In this document: in pieces, positions 25,613 to 33,772 of the stretch | Position numbering within the stretch: position 1 is the stretch's first letter | Layout of the letters: each line of letters opens with the position of its first letter | NCBI RefSeq assembly: GCF_016599145.1 | Contig: NZ_JAENKO010000005.1 | Location: forward strand, 53,122-117,121 | Direction: 5' to 3' | Origin: Tomitella cavernea | Lineage (GTDB): Bacteria > Actinomycetota > Actinomycetes > Mycobacteriales > Mycobacteriaceae | DNA: 64,000 nucleotides | Made by a program: the position numbers and the translations under genes | Notes under the pieces: model-generated | What the model was told of the DNA's origin: nothing | What the model saw: only the letters and a program-made list of their open reading frames with translations | Database searches by the model: none

Positions 25613-28057
25613 TTGGTCTACATGCCACCGGGGTCATCCGAGCCCCACGACGATATGCCCGACGGCCGTGATCCGCGCGACCCCGCGCCCACCGGCGGGC
25701 GCAAGGCGCTGCGCATCTTCGGAAAGACGGTCAAGTACGGGCTCATCGTCCTGCTGGTGCTCATCGTCGGCGGTGCGGCCGCCGGGGGCGTGTACTACTG
25801 GCAGGCAGACATCCCGCAGCCAGGATCCATCCGGGCCCCGCAGACGGCCACCATCGTGGCCGATGACGGGACCACCGTGCTCGCCGAGATGGGCGCCAAC
25901 CGCAAGGACGTCGACCTCGATCAGGTCCCGCCGCACGTGCGCAACGCCGTGATCGCCGCCGAGGACCGCAACTTCTACTCCAACCCCGGCTTCTCCGTGT
26001 CCGGGTATCTGCGCGCGGCCCGCGACAACGTGCTGGGCCGGGACAACGCCGGCGGCGGCTCCACCATCACCCAGCAGTACGTGAAGAACGCGCTGGTCGG
26101 ATCGGAACGCACTGTGTGGCGCAAGATGAAGGAGCTGGTCATCTCCGCCAAAATGACCCGTAACTGGTCCAAAGACCAGATCCTCGAGGCCTACCTGAAC
26201 ACGATCTACTTCGGCCGCGGCGCGTACGGCATCGAGGCCGCGTCGGAGGCGTATTTCGGGGTGCCGGTCGAGCAACTCGACGTTGCGCAGGGTGCGGTGC
26301 TGGCGGAGGTCATCCGCAGCCCATCGGCGCTGGATCCGGCGGTCAATCCGGACATGGCGCAGGCGCGCTGGAACTACGTGCTCGACGGGATGGTGGAGAT
26401 CGGTGCGCTCGATCCCGCCCAGCGTGCGTCCCTCGCATTCCCCACGGTGCTGGAGCAGGGCGCGAGCCAGGACCAGGAGAACCGGCTCGAGGGGCCCAAC
26501 GGCCTGATCAAGACGCAGGTGATCCAGGAGCTCAAGGACGCCGGGATCAGCGAGCAGGAGATCAACACCGGCGGCCTGAAGATCACCACCACCATCGATC
26601 CGCAGGTGCAGAACGCCGTGGTCGACGCGGCCACCTCCAAGATGGAGGGCGAACCGGACACCCTGCGGACGGCCGTGGTGTCGGTGGATCCGCGCACGGG
26701 CGCAGTCCGCGGCTACTACGGCGGGCCCAGCGGCACCGGGTACGACTTCGCGAACGCCCCGCTGCAGACCGGCTCCACCTTCAAGGTGTTCGGTCTGGCG
26801 GCGCTGCTCGACGAGGGGCGCTCGCTGGCGACCACTTTCGACAGCTCCCCGTTGACGGTCAACGGCATCGACATAGGCAATGTCGGCGGCGAGTCCTGCG
26901 GCACCTGCACCATCGCGCAGGCGCTGAAGATGTCGCTCAACACGAGCTTCTACCGCATGGAACTGTCACTGGATCACGGCGCCGAGTCGGTGGCGGACAT
27001 GGCCCACAAGGCCGGCATCCCCAAGAAGATCCCGGGCGTGGAGGGCACCAGCCTGCAGAACGACGACGGCAACGTCTCGAACGGCATCATCCTGGGCGAG
27101 TACCTGTCGCGGCCGCTCGACATGGCGTCCGCGTACGGCACGTTCGCCGCGTCGGGCATCCATCACGACCCGTTCTTCGTCTCCAAGGTCGTCACGTCCG
27201 ACGGCAATGTGCTGCTGGACCGCGACCCGGGTGACGGTGAGCGCGCCATGTCCGCCGCGGTCGCGGACAACGTGACCGCGGCCATGGAGCCGATCGCCGC
27301 GTACTCGCGCGGGCACAGCCTCGCCGGCGGGCGCGACTCCGCCGCCAAGACGGGCACCACGCAGCTGGGCGACACCGGCGCCAACAAGGACGCCTGGATG
27401 ATCGGCTTCACCCCGTCGTTGAGCACCGCGGTGTGGGTCGGCGACATCACGAGCGGCAAGCCGCTCACCAACTATGCCGGCAACACGATCTACGGCTCGG
27501 GCCTGCCCTCGGACATCTGGAAGTCCGCGATGGACGGCGCGCTCAAGGGGACCGACTTCGAGACCTTCCCCACACCCAAGTCGATCGGCGGGGTGGCAGG
27601 GGTGCCGCAGTGGACGCGGGAGTCGCCCACCACGACCACCGGTCCGGCTCCGACGACGACCGAGGGGCCGGCGCCGACGACGGCGCCCGGCAATGACCGG
27701 CTCCCGGACGTCCAGCTGCCGCAGATCTCGCAGACGGAGATCATGGGCGTGCCGGTGCCGGTGATTGTCCCACCGAACCGCGGCGGCAACGAGCAGGGGC
27801 CGGGCGGCGGCACCGGAGACGGCGGCACCGGAAACGGCGGCAACGGCAACGGCAATGGCGGTAACGGCGGTGACGGCGGCAACGGCAACGGCAATGGCGG
27901 TAACGGCGGTAACGGCGGCGGTGGCGGCAACGGCGGCGGCGCAGGCGACGGCGCGTCCGGCCCGACGGGTGACGCCGATGGCCAGGCGGACGGCGCCGTC
28001 GATGGACGTGCCGGCGCCGGCTACGCAGTGCAACCGGCGGGCGTCGGTGGTGCGTGA
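25613..28057 (+). CDS. ponA: Bifunctional class A penicillin-binding protein
   Basis: An 814-residue PBP1-type enzyme that polymerises and cross-links peptidoglycan outside the membrane. A cytoplasmic tail precedes one membrane helix (about residues 41-64). The GT51 domain carries the catalytic Glu in AAEDRNFYSNPGFS and GGSTITQQYVKN. The transpeptidase has the nucleophile motif STFK, the SLN motif in MSLNTSFYR and the KTGTT motif. The C-terminus is a Thr/Pro linker and a Gly/Asn-rich tail containing a 39-bp DNA duplication. The TTG start at 25613 has ggaga upstream; ATG 25622 is possible. Orthologous in position to mycobacterial ponA1. Confidence 0.94.
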   Translation: MVYMPPGSSEPHDDMPDGRDPRDPAPTGGRKALRIFGKTVKYGLIVLLVLIVGGAAAGGVYYWQADIPQPGSIRAPQTATIVADDGTTVLAEMGANRKDVDLDQVPPHVRNAVIAAEDRNFYSNPGFSVSGYLRAARDNVLGRDNAGGGSTITQQYVKNALVGSERTVWRKMKELVISAKMTRNWSKDQILEAYLNTIYFGRGAYGIEAASEAYFGVPVEQLDVAQGAVLAEVIRSPSALDPAVNPDMAQARWNYVLDGMVEIGALDPAQRASLAFPTVLEQGASQDQENRLEGPNGLIKTQVIQELKDAGISEQEINTGGLKITTTIDPQVQNAVVDAATSKMEGEPDTLRTAVVSVDPRTGAVRGYYGGPSGTGYDFANAPLQTGSTFKVFGLAALLDEGRSLATTFDSSPLTVNGIDIGNVGGESCGTCTIAQALKMSLNTSFYRMELSLDHGAESVADMAHKAGIPKKIPGVEGTSLQNDDGNVSNGIILGEYLSRPLDMASAYGTFAASGIHHDPFFVSKVVTSDGNVLLDRDPGDGERAMSAAVADNVTAAMEPIAAYSRGHSLAGGRDSAAKTGTTQLGDTGANKDAWMIGFTPSLSTAVWVGDITSGKPLTNYAGNTIYGSGLPSDIWKSAMDGALKGTDFETFPTPKSIGGVAGVPQWTRESPTTTTGPAPTTTEGPAPTTAPGNDRLPDVQLPQISQTEIMGVPVPVIVPPNRGGNEQGPGGGTGDGGTGNGGNGNGNGGNGGDGGNGNGNGGNGGNGGGGGNGGGAGDGASGPTGDADGQADGAVDGRAGAGYAVQPAGVGGA
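27836..27913. repeat. Two 39-bp repeats encoding the Gly/Asn tail of PonA
   Basis: Copies at 27836-27874 and 27875-27913 differ at a single base and keep frame. They lengthen the low-complexity GGNGNGN tail. Slippage in this tract probably varies tail length between strains. Confidence 0.8.
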
Positions 28058-29757
28058 CGCGCACAGGCCCGCCTGATCCCCCGGGGGAGTCCGGAACTCC
28101 CCCGGGGGATCCTGCGTCGCCGCACGTGGCGTCCCCCGGGCCGCCGCAGGCCGCGGACGCCGCGCCGCCGCCCGGAGTGGACGGCCGCGACCTCCCGTCA
28201 CGCACGGACACGCTGACCGTCGGGCTCTCCACCCTGGTCGGCGGTCCGGTGGGCGTGCATGCGGACGTCGGGCGGCAACGCTTCTTCACGCCGTTGCGCG
28301 TGCTCCTGGCGCTGTCGGTGGCGGTCCTGGCGCTGTCGTGGCTCGGAAAGGCCCCGTGCATCCAGCAGTATCCGGGCGGCGAGGACGGGGCGATGACGCT
28401 CGACTGGCGGGGCAGCCGCCAGTACGTGGCGATGTGCTACTCCGACACGATTCCGCTCTACGGCATCGAAAAGCTCGCGCAGGGCGAGTTCCCGTACAAG
28501 TCGTCGTGGACCGACGGCTCCGTGGGCCCCGACGGGCAGCCGGTGATCCGGCACATGGAGTATCCGGTGCTCTCCGGGCTCTACCAGTACGCGTCGATGC
28601 GCATAGCCAAGGCGTGGCATGCGGGTGCCGAGGCCGGCATGCTGCCGGGCGCGCTCGAGGTGGTCATCTACTTCAACGTGGTCGCCGCGGGGCTCGCTCT
28701 GGCGTGGCTGATCACCGTGTGGGCGAGCGCGTCGCTGACGGGCCGCCGTCGCCCGTGGGATGCGGCGCTCATCGCGCTGAGCCCGCTGGTGCTGGTGCAC
28801 GCCTTCACCAACTTCGACGCGCTGGCCACCGCGTTCGCCATGGGTGGGCTGCTGGCGTGGGCGCGGCGCAGACCGGTGCTCGCGGGTGTGCTGCTGGGCC
28901 TCGGCGCGGCGGCCAAGATGTATCCGGCGCTGCTGCTGGGGCCGCTGCTGGTGCTGTGCTTCCGGTCCGGGCGGATGCGCGCGTGGTGGAAGGCGGCCGC
29001 CGGCGCCGTCGTCGCCTGGGCGGCGGTCAACCTGCCCATCGCGGTGCTCTACCCCGACGGCTGGGCGGAGTTCTTCCGTCTCAACCGGTTGCGCCCCATG
29101 GACCCGGATTCGATCTACAACGTCATCGCCTCGTTCACCGGGTGGACCGGGTTCGACGGCCCGCTCGCGCCGGGCGAGACGCCGTCGACGCTCAACATGG
29201 TGACGATGGGGTTGTTCGCCGCCGCGTGCGTGGGGATCCTCGCGGTCGGCCTCACTGCGCGCCGTCGCCCCCGGGTCGCGCAGCTCTGCTTCCTGGTGGT
29301 GGCGGCGTTCCTGTTGACCAACAAGGTATGGAGCCCGCAGTACTCGCTGTGGCTGGTGCCGCTCGCGGTGCTCGCGTTGCCGCACCGCAGGATCCTCCTC
29401 GCATGGATGACCGTCGACGCCCTGGTGTGGGTGCCGCGGATGATGTTCTACCTGGGTGTGTCCAACATGGGCCTGCCGGAGCAGTGGTTCACGGCCACCG
29501 TCCTGGTGCGGGACATCGCGGTGGTGGGGCTGTGCGCGCTGGTGATCCGGCAGATCTACCGGCCGGGCGAGGACCTGGTGCGGGCGGCACCACCGGGCCC
29601 GGTCTTCGGTGCCGCGCCGGTCGACGACCCGGCGGGCGGCGTGCTCGACGGGGCGCCGGATGCGCCGGGCAGGACCCCGGCCCGCGGTGCCGCGGACCGG
29701 CCGGGCGCGCCGCCGCGTCCGCACAGGAGGCCGGTGGCACGCCTCGCGCGTCGGTGA
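28054..29757 (+). CDS. GT87-family polyprenol-linked glycosyltransferase
   Basis: A membrane protein of up to 567 residues, orthologous by sequence and position to mycobacterial Rv0051 (GT87/DUF2029). About ten helices are visible, with the periplasmic acidic loop typical of GT-C enzymes and a strongly conserved stretch NKVWSPQ(Y)SLWLVPLAVLALPHRRILLAWMT. It probably uses polyprenyl-phosphate mannose or a similar donor in cell-envelope glycan synthesis. The GTG at 28054 overlaps the ponA stop, but a later GTG at 28126 gives a length closer to the mycobacterial protein and lies just after a strong hairpin, so the real start may be there. Confidence 0.82.
   Translation: MTRTGPPDPPGESGTPPGDPASPHVASPGPPQAADAAPPPGVDGRDLPSRTDTLTVGLSTLVGGPVGVHADVGRQRFFTPLRVLLALSVAVLALSWLGKAPCIQQYPGGEDGAMTLDWRGSRQYVAMCYSDTIPLYGIEKLAQGEFPYKSSWTDGSVGPDGQPVIRHMEYPVLSGLYQYASMRIAKAWHAGAEAGMLPGALEVVIYFNVVAAGLALAWLITVWASASLTGRRRPWDAALIALSPLVLVHAFTNFDALATAFAMGGLLAWARRRPVLAGVLLGLGAAAKMYPALLLGPLLVLCFRSGRMRAWWKAAAGAVVAWAAVNLPIAVLYPDGWAEFFRLNRLRPMDPDSIYNVIASFTGWTGFDGPLAPGETPSTLNMVTMGLFAAACVGILAVGLTARRRPRVAQLCFLVVAAFLLTNKVWSPQYSLWLVPLAVLALPHRRILLAWMTVDALVWVPRMMFYLGVSNMGLPEQWFTATVLVRDIAVVGLCALVIRQIYRPGEDLVRAAPPGPVFGAAPVDDPAGGVLDGAPDAPGRTPARGAADRPGAPPRPHRRPVARLARR
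28075..28111. terminator. Perfect 16-bp hairpin at the ponA/GT87 junction
   Basis: Arms GATCCCCCGGGGGAGT and its complement flank a 5-base loop, starting 18 bases after the ponA stop codon. It has no T tract. It sits inside the longest reading of the GT87 gene but upstream of the alternative GTG at 28126, consistent with an attenuating or mRNA-stabilising hairpin. Confidence 0.7.
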
Positions 29758-29788
29758 CGACGCCGGATCGGTGGCATATCCTGCGCTG

Positions 29789-30559
29789 GTGACTTCAGGA
29801 CGATGGACATCGATCTCCCGCATCGCCGTCGCCGTGTCCGCCGCCGGCCTGGTGCTGGCCGGCTGCGGCAGCAGCGACGGTTCTTCCGACGCGGCCGCCG
29901 CCACGACCGCCACCGGCGCCGCCGGTACGACGGCCGCGACGACCCCGCCGCCCACGACGGAGGCAGGGCTGTGCGACTTCACCGCGTCGCCGCAGGCCGC
30001 TGCGCGCAACGTGCACCCGCCGAAGGACTCGAACCCGCCCACCACCGGCACTGTGCCCTTGACCCTGGCCACGTCGGTCGGAACCATCGGGCTCACGCTC
30101 GACCGCGCGCAGGCGCCGTGCACGGTCGAGAGCATGGTGTCGCTGGCCCAGCAGGACTACTTCGACGACACCCCGTGCCACCGGCTCACCGACCAGGGCA
30201 TCTACGTGCTGCAGTGCGGTGACCCGACGGGCACCGGCCGCGGCGGACCCGGCTACACCATTCCCGACGAGTTCCCGCAGAACCTCGCGCCGGCCGAGGG
30301 CATGGGCCCCGGCACCGTCGTCTACCCGCGCGGGTCCATCGCGATGGCGAACACCGGCCGGGCGCACTCCGGCGGCAGCCAGTTCTTCCTGGTGTACAAG
30401 GACTCGCCGCTGCCGCCCGAGTACACGGTGTTCGGCACCATCGACGAGGCCGGGCTGGCGGTGCTCGACAAAGTCGCCGCCGCCGGCACCGAGCCGGGCC
30501 CGGGCGGCATGACGGCGCCCACCATGGAGGTGCAGATCACCGACGCCACCGTCGGCTGA
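29789..30559 (+). CDS. Cyclophilin-type peptidyl-prolyl isomerase lipoprotein
   Basis: A 256-residue secreted lipoprotein. A signal peptide with lipobox VLAGC is followed by an Ala/Thr/Pro linker and a cyclophilin domain. Present are FDDTPCHRLTDQGIYVLQCGDPTGTGRGGPGY and SIAMANTGRAHSGGSQFFLVY; the active-site Arg, Gln and Phe are conserved. It should fold exported proteins. The GTG start lies about seven bases after a TATCCT -10-like element, which suggests a leaderless message. Confidence 0.87.
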   Translation: MTSGRWTSISRIAVAVSAAGLVLAGCGSSDGSSDAAAATTATGAAGTTAATTPPPTTEAGLCDFTASPQAAARNVHPPKDSNPPTTGTVPLTLATSVGTIGLTLDRAQAPCTVESMVSLAQQDYFDDTPCHRLTDQGIYVLQCGDPTGTGRGGPGYTIPDEFPQNLAPAEGMGPGTVVYPRGSIAMANTGRAHSGGSQFFLVYKDSPLPPEYTVFGTIDEAGLAVLDKVAAAGTEPGPGGMTAPTMEVQITDATVG

Positions 30560-30925
30560 GCGCCCCGGGCGTCGACTGTGCGCGCCGCACCCGCCGCCGG
30601 CGGACCGAACCCCGACGTGAGGACGGACCGCCCGCGGCGGGCTTCTTTATCACCGATTTCTCCCAGTCCCTCGCATTGACACGCGGTATCTGGTTCACTT
30701 GTGCAAGTTGAGACTGAAGTGGTTGCTGAGGCGTGCCTGATTACTGAAGCACATGTGATGCATGATGCCGTTGTGATTGACGCTCGAGCGACCACTGACG
30801 CCGATGCTCACCGAGAGGACTCGAGCGGCCGCGGGGCCTGGGCGTAGTGCCGACCCCGCGGTGGCAGGTCCGGACGCCCCTGAGGGAGGAGGACGACGCG
30901 TCGCCCGCGCGCGCGTCAACCGACG
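30560..30925. other. Intergenic leader before the amidase gene
   Basis: 366 bp with no credible gene. It holds a weak intrinsic terminator for the cyclophilin gene (30630-30650), an unusually A+T-rich stretch at about 30,645-30,790 that includes a TTGACA -35-like hexamer at 30,676, and downstream CTCGAG-type complementary segments able to fold. A leader this long before an autolysin could be regulatory, but I could not match it to the c-di-AMP (ydaO) riboswitch. Confidence 0.5.
30630..30650 (+). terminator. Weak intrinsic terminator after cyclophilin gene
   Basis: A 5-bp GCCCG/CGGGC stem with a 3-base loop followed by TTCTTTAT. Orientation fits the end of the cyclophilin transcript. Confidence 0.55.
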
Positions 30926-32035
30926 ATGAAACGATCTGCTTTCGCTTCGCTGCTGCTGGCGGGCGTCACCGCGGCGGCCTTCGTGGTGCCGGCCACGAGT
31001 GCGGCCGCCGATGACGTCTCCGGCGACGCCCTGGCCGGCAAGACCGTGTTCCTCGACCCGGGCCATCAGGAGTCCGCGGCGGGCCACGACATGTCCAAGC
31101 AGGTGGACGACGGGTACGGCGGCACCAAGAACTGCCAGACCTCCGGAATGACCGCGCTGGGCGGCACCCCCGAGTATGCGATCACCTACAACGTGGCGGA
31201 GATCGTCAAGGGCGCCCTGCAGCAGCTGGGGGCGGACGTGGTCATGAGCCGCGGCGCCACCGGCTGGGGAGGCTGCATCACCGACCGCGCGGACAAGGCC
31301 AACGAGTCTGGTGCGGATGTGGCCGTGAGCATCCACGCTGATTCCACCTCGGCGGGGACGGACACCACGAACCACGGTTTCCACATGATCATCCCGAAGC
31401 TCGACGGGATCACGGACGCCAAGGCCGAGAAGGCGCAGGCCGACGGCGGGCGTGCGGCGTCGAAGATCATGCGCGACGTGTACCGGGACAGCGGGTTCAC
31501 GCCGTCGAACTACCTGGGCCGGGACGGGCTGGATGAGCGTGGCGACGTCGCAGGCCCGGCGCTCACGGAGGTCCCGTTGGTGTTCGTGGAGATGGGCAAC
31601 GGTTCGAATCCCGGTGACGCGAAGGTCCTCGAGAGCGCAGACGGGCAGGCGAAGCACGCCAAGGCCATCGCCGTCGGCATCGCGACCTACCTGGCCGGCG
31701 GCGGCGCGGCGGGTGCGGCCGCGGAGGACGCGGTGGCGGACGAGTCGGGGGCCGACGAACCGGGGGGTGGCTCGCCCGAGGCCGGGGGCGGTGCCACCGG
31801 CGGCACGGCGGACGGCGCCGGTGGCGGTGTTGTCGGGGGAGACGGCGGCATGCTCGACGGCGTCCTGGACCGCGTCGACGACGTGATGGACCTGTTCGAG
31901 CAGCTGATCTCAGTCAACGGCATCGACTCGCTGCTGGCGCTCATCAACGACGGCAACATCGCGAAGGTCGAGGGGATTCTCGGCACGGCGACGGACCTGG
32001 CGGGGCCGTTGCTGGCCGAGGCGGGGACCGCCTGA
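30926..32035 (+). CDS. Secreted N-acetylmuramoyl-L-alanine amidase (Amidase_3)
   Basis: A 369-residue secreted zinc amidase that cleaves the bond between muramic acid and the stem peptide. The signal peptide ends near TSAAADD. Zinc-ligand motifs are LDPGHQES, the glutamate region TPEYAITYNVAE and VSIHADS; the catalytic Glu is in VFVEMGNGSNP. It resembles mycobacterial Rv3717 in having an inserted loop after GHQ. The C-terminal ~110 residues are a Gly/Ala-rich linker and a helical tail. No good ribosome site is adjacent to ATG 30926, although a strong ggaggagg lies 35 bases upstream. Confidence 0.86.
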   Translation: MKRSAFASLLLAGVTAAAFVVPATSAAADDVSGDALAGKTVFLDPGHQESAAGHDMSKQVDDGYGGTKNCQTSGMTALGGTPEYAITYNVAEIVKGALQQLGADVVMSRGATGWGGCITDRADKANESGADVAVSIHADSTSAGTDTTNHGFHMIIPKLDGITDAKAEKAQADGGRAASKIMRDVYRDSGFTPSNYLGRDGLDERGDVAGPALTEVPLVFVEMGNGSNPGDAKVLESADGQAKHAKAIAVGIATYLAGGGAAGAAAEDAVADESGADEPGGGSPEAGGGATGGTADGAGGGVVGGDGGMLDGVLDRVDDVMDLFEQLISVNGIDSLLALINDGNIAKVEGILGTATDLAGPLLAEAGTA

Positions 32036-32061
32036 CCGGCGGCGCCGCACGGACGGCGACC

Positions 32062-32113
32062 TGACGCCCGCGACGGGGGCCGCGCATCGGTGCGGCCCCC
32101 GTCGCGGGCGTCA
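32062..32113. terminator. Strong bidirectional terminator hairpin
   Basis: Perfect 22-bp arms (32062-32083 and 32092-32113) with an 8-base loop, between the convergent amidase and LuxR-type genes. The right arm includes the LuxR-type stop codon. It probably ends both transcripts. Confidence 0.75.
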
Positions 32114-32719
32114 GAGCTCGTCGAGAGTGACCAGGCCGTCCTGCACCGCCCGCGCGACGAGCGCCGCCTTGGAGTTGGCCGTGCGTCCCACCAGCTCGTA
32201 CTTCACCCGGATGCGGGACAGGTACGTGGAGACGGTGCCGGGGGCCAGGCCGAGCTTCTCCGATACCGCCGCTTTGGACTCCGACTGGAACCAGGACAGC
32301 AGCACCTCCACCTCGCGCGCCGACAGGCTGGGCTTGGGCAGCGCCTGGCCGGGCCGTCCTGCCGGACCCGGTGTTCCAGTGGCGGATGCTCCCGGCCCGG
32401 GGCCGCCCGGCATCCGCCACGGGGGATCCTGGGTGCGCGGGTCCTGGCTGCGCGCACTCCGGGTGCGGGACTCCTGTTCCGGCTGCCTCCGCGGGGCCGG
32501 CGGGCGTGCCCCTTCCGGGCCGCGGTGGCCGGTGGGGCGGGGCACGACGCGACCGGGCTGGGGCCGGGGGTGCGGCCGCGCGCCGCTGGGGAGATCGGGA
32601 CGCCCCGTCGGGTCGGACCGCATGGGACGGACGCGACGACGCGACCCGGCAGTGCTCGCGGAATCGGAGTGCGCCTCGTGGTCGGTCCGGTCATCGTCCG
32701 AGGGCGTGTCGTGTGCCAA
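32111..32719 (-). CDS. Small LuxR-type HTH protein, copy 1
   Basis: A protein of about 202 residues: a long Pro/Arg/Gly-rich disordered N-terminus and, from about residue 130, a GerE/LuxR-type helix-turn-helix (LSAREVEVLLSWFQSESKAAVSEKLGLAPGTVSTYLSRIRVKYE). There is no receiver or ligand domain. The C-terminus ARAVQDGLVTLDEL nearly repeats that of a second gene 1.1 kb away. The start is uncertain; the TTG at 32719 sits too close to its GAGGAG. Confidence 0.75.
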   Translation of the reverse strand: MAHDTPSDDDRTDHEAHSDSASTAGSRRRVRPMRSDPTGRPDLPSGARPHPRPQPGRVVPRPTGHRGPEGARPPAPRRQPEQESRTRSARSQDPRTQDPPWRMPGGPGPGASATGTPGPAGRPGQALPKPSLSAREVEVLLSWFQSESKAAVSEKLGLAPGTVSTYLSRIRVKYELVGRTANSKAALVARAVQDGLVTLDEL

Positions 32720-33214
32720 CGCTCCTCAACTCCCTTCGTGGACGGGACGGCCATGTCCCGCCGGTCGCGCCGCGAACATGCGTCCCGTGGCCGGTGCGAT
32801 GCCGTCCCCTGCCGCACTGCCGACTGCGCGCAGTGCGGCCAGCCGGCGGGCGCTGTCGCCGTCGTCCGTCGGAAGTCCGGCGCTGCGGGCGGACGGATCA
32901 CAGAGGCAGGGGGTTCCGGACGCATTGTTCTGCGGACCTGCACCACCCCGGACGAACCCGTTCGCGGAGGTGATCATCTACCGAAAAATTGCTTTCGTGA
33001 ACGAGGCTAGTGACGGACTCCGACAACTTCTGCGCGATGCGTCCACGCCTGTCCGTTCGCAATCAAACTGTTGTTCTAAAATTGTCCGAGAGGTGTGGCC
33101 GGTGCATTGACGATGCGCGCCACGAAAGCCCGAAGGCCTGCTTTGATGCGAATGACATCAATGCAATTCATATCTTGCGGCACTGTGGCGTCCGCGCCGG
33201 AAGTCACGACTCGG
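32720..33214. other. Intergenic region between two LuxR-type genes
   Basis: About 500 bp with no credible gene. The left half is G+C-rich; 32,980-33,190 is distinctly A+T-richer and probably contains the promoter for copy 1. I see no palindrome strong enough to name. Confidence 0.5.
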
Positions 33215-33592
33215 TCACAGCTCTTCGAGGGTGAGGATCCCGTCCTGGAGTGCGCGCGCCACCAGCGAGGCCTTCGTGCCTGCGTTGCGGCCGACCGCCT
33301 CGTACTTGCCGCGGATGCGGTGCAGGTGCGACTTGATCGTGCCGGGCGCCACGTGCAGCTTGCCGCTGACCTCGGTCTTGGAATCCGAGAGCAGCCAGCA
33401 GCGCAGCACCTCGATCTCGCGGTGCGACAGCGTGGGCTGCGCGTAGACCCGCGCCTGAGCGGGGGGTGCGTCGGGCCGGAAGATGGTGGCCGCTCCCCGC
33501 CCGGGGGCGGCGGTTCCGCCTCCCCGCGCGCGTGTGCCGTCGGGTTCGGTGCCGTCGCCCGGCGTGTGCCGGCCGCGTTCCGGTGTGCGCAC
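33215..33592 (-). CDS. Small LuxR-type HTH protein, copy 2
   Basis: A 125-residue paralogue of the neighbouring protein: a shorter disordered N-terminus, then LSHREIEVLRCWLLSDSKTEVSGKLHVAPGTIKSHLHRIRGKYE and the ending ARALQDGILTLEEL. Copy 2 reads GTIKSHLHRIR, the usual LuxR recognition-helix pattern, where copy 1 has GTVSTYLSRIR, so the two probably bind different sites. The GTG at 33592 has an excellent GGGGAGG ribosome site. Both copies lack any sensory domain. Confidence 0.8.
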   Translation of the reverse strand: MRTPERGRHTPGDGTEPDGTRARGGGTAAPGRGAATIFRPDAPPAQARVYAQPTLSHREIEVLRCWLLSDSKTEVSGKLHVAPGTIKSHLHRIRGKYEAVGRNAGTKASLVARALQDGILTLEEL

Positions 33593-33772
33593 TAGATCCT
33601 CCCCAGATGCTCTCGCCGGCGGGCATCCATGCCACACCGCACGGCGCACCGGGATCGCCTCCGGCCCGCCGTCGCCGGTCACTGGTGGTGTGATCGATCA
33701 CTGAGCCGAATTCGTTTCACAACCCGACGGTCGGTGACGGGGTGAATGGCGGGATATCCAGGAACGGGTGTT

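Noticed and set aside
30640..30925. c-di-AMP (ydaO) riboswitch ahead of the amidase
   Set aside because: Such riboswitches precede actinobacterial cell-wall hydrolases, but the conserved core segments could not be found in this leader.
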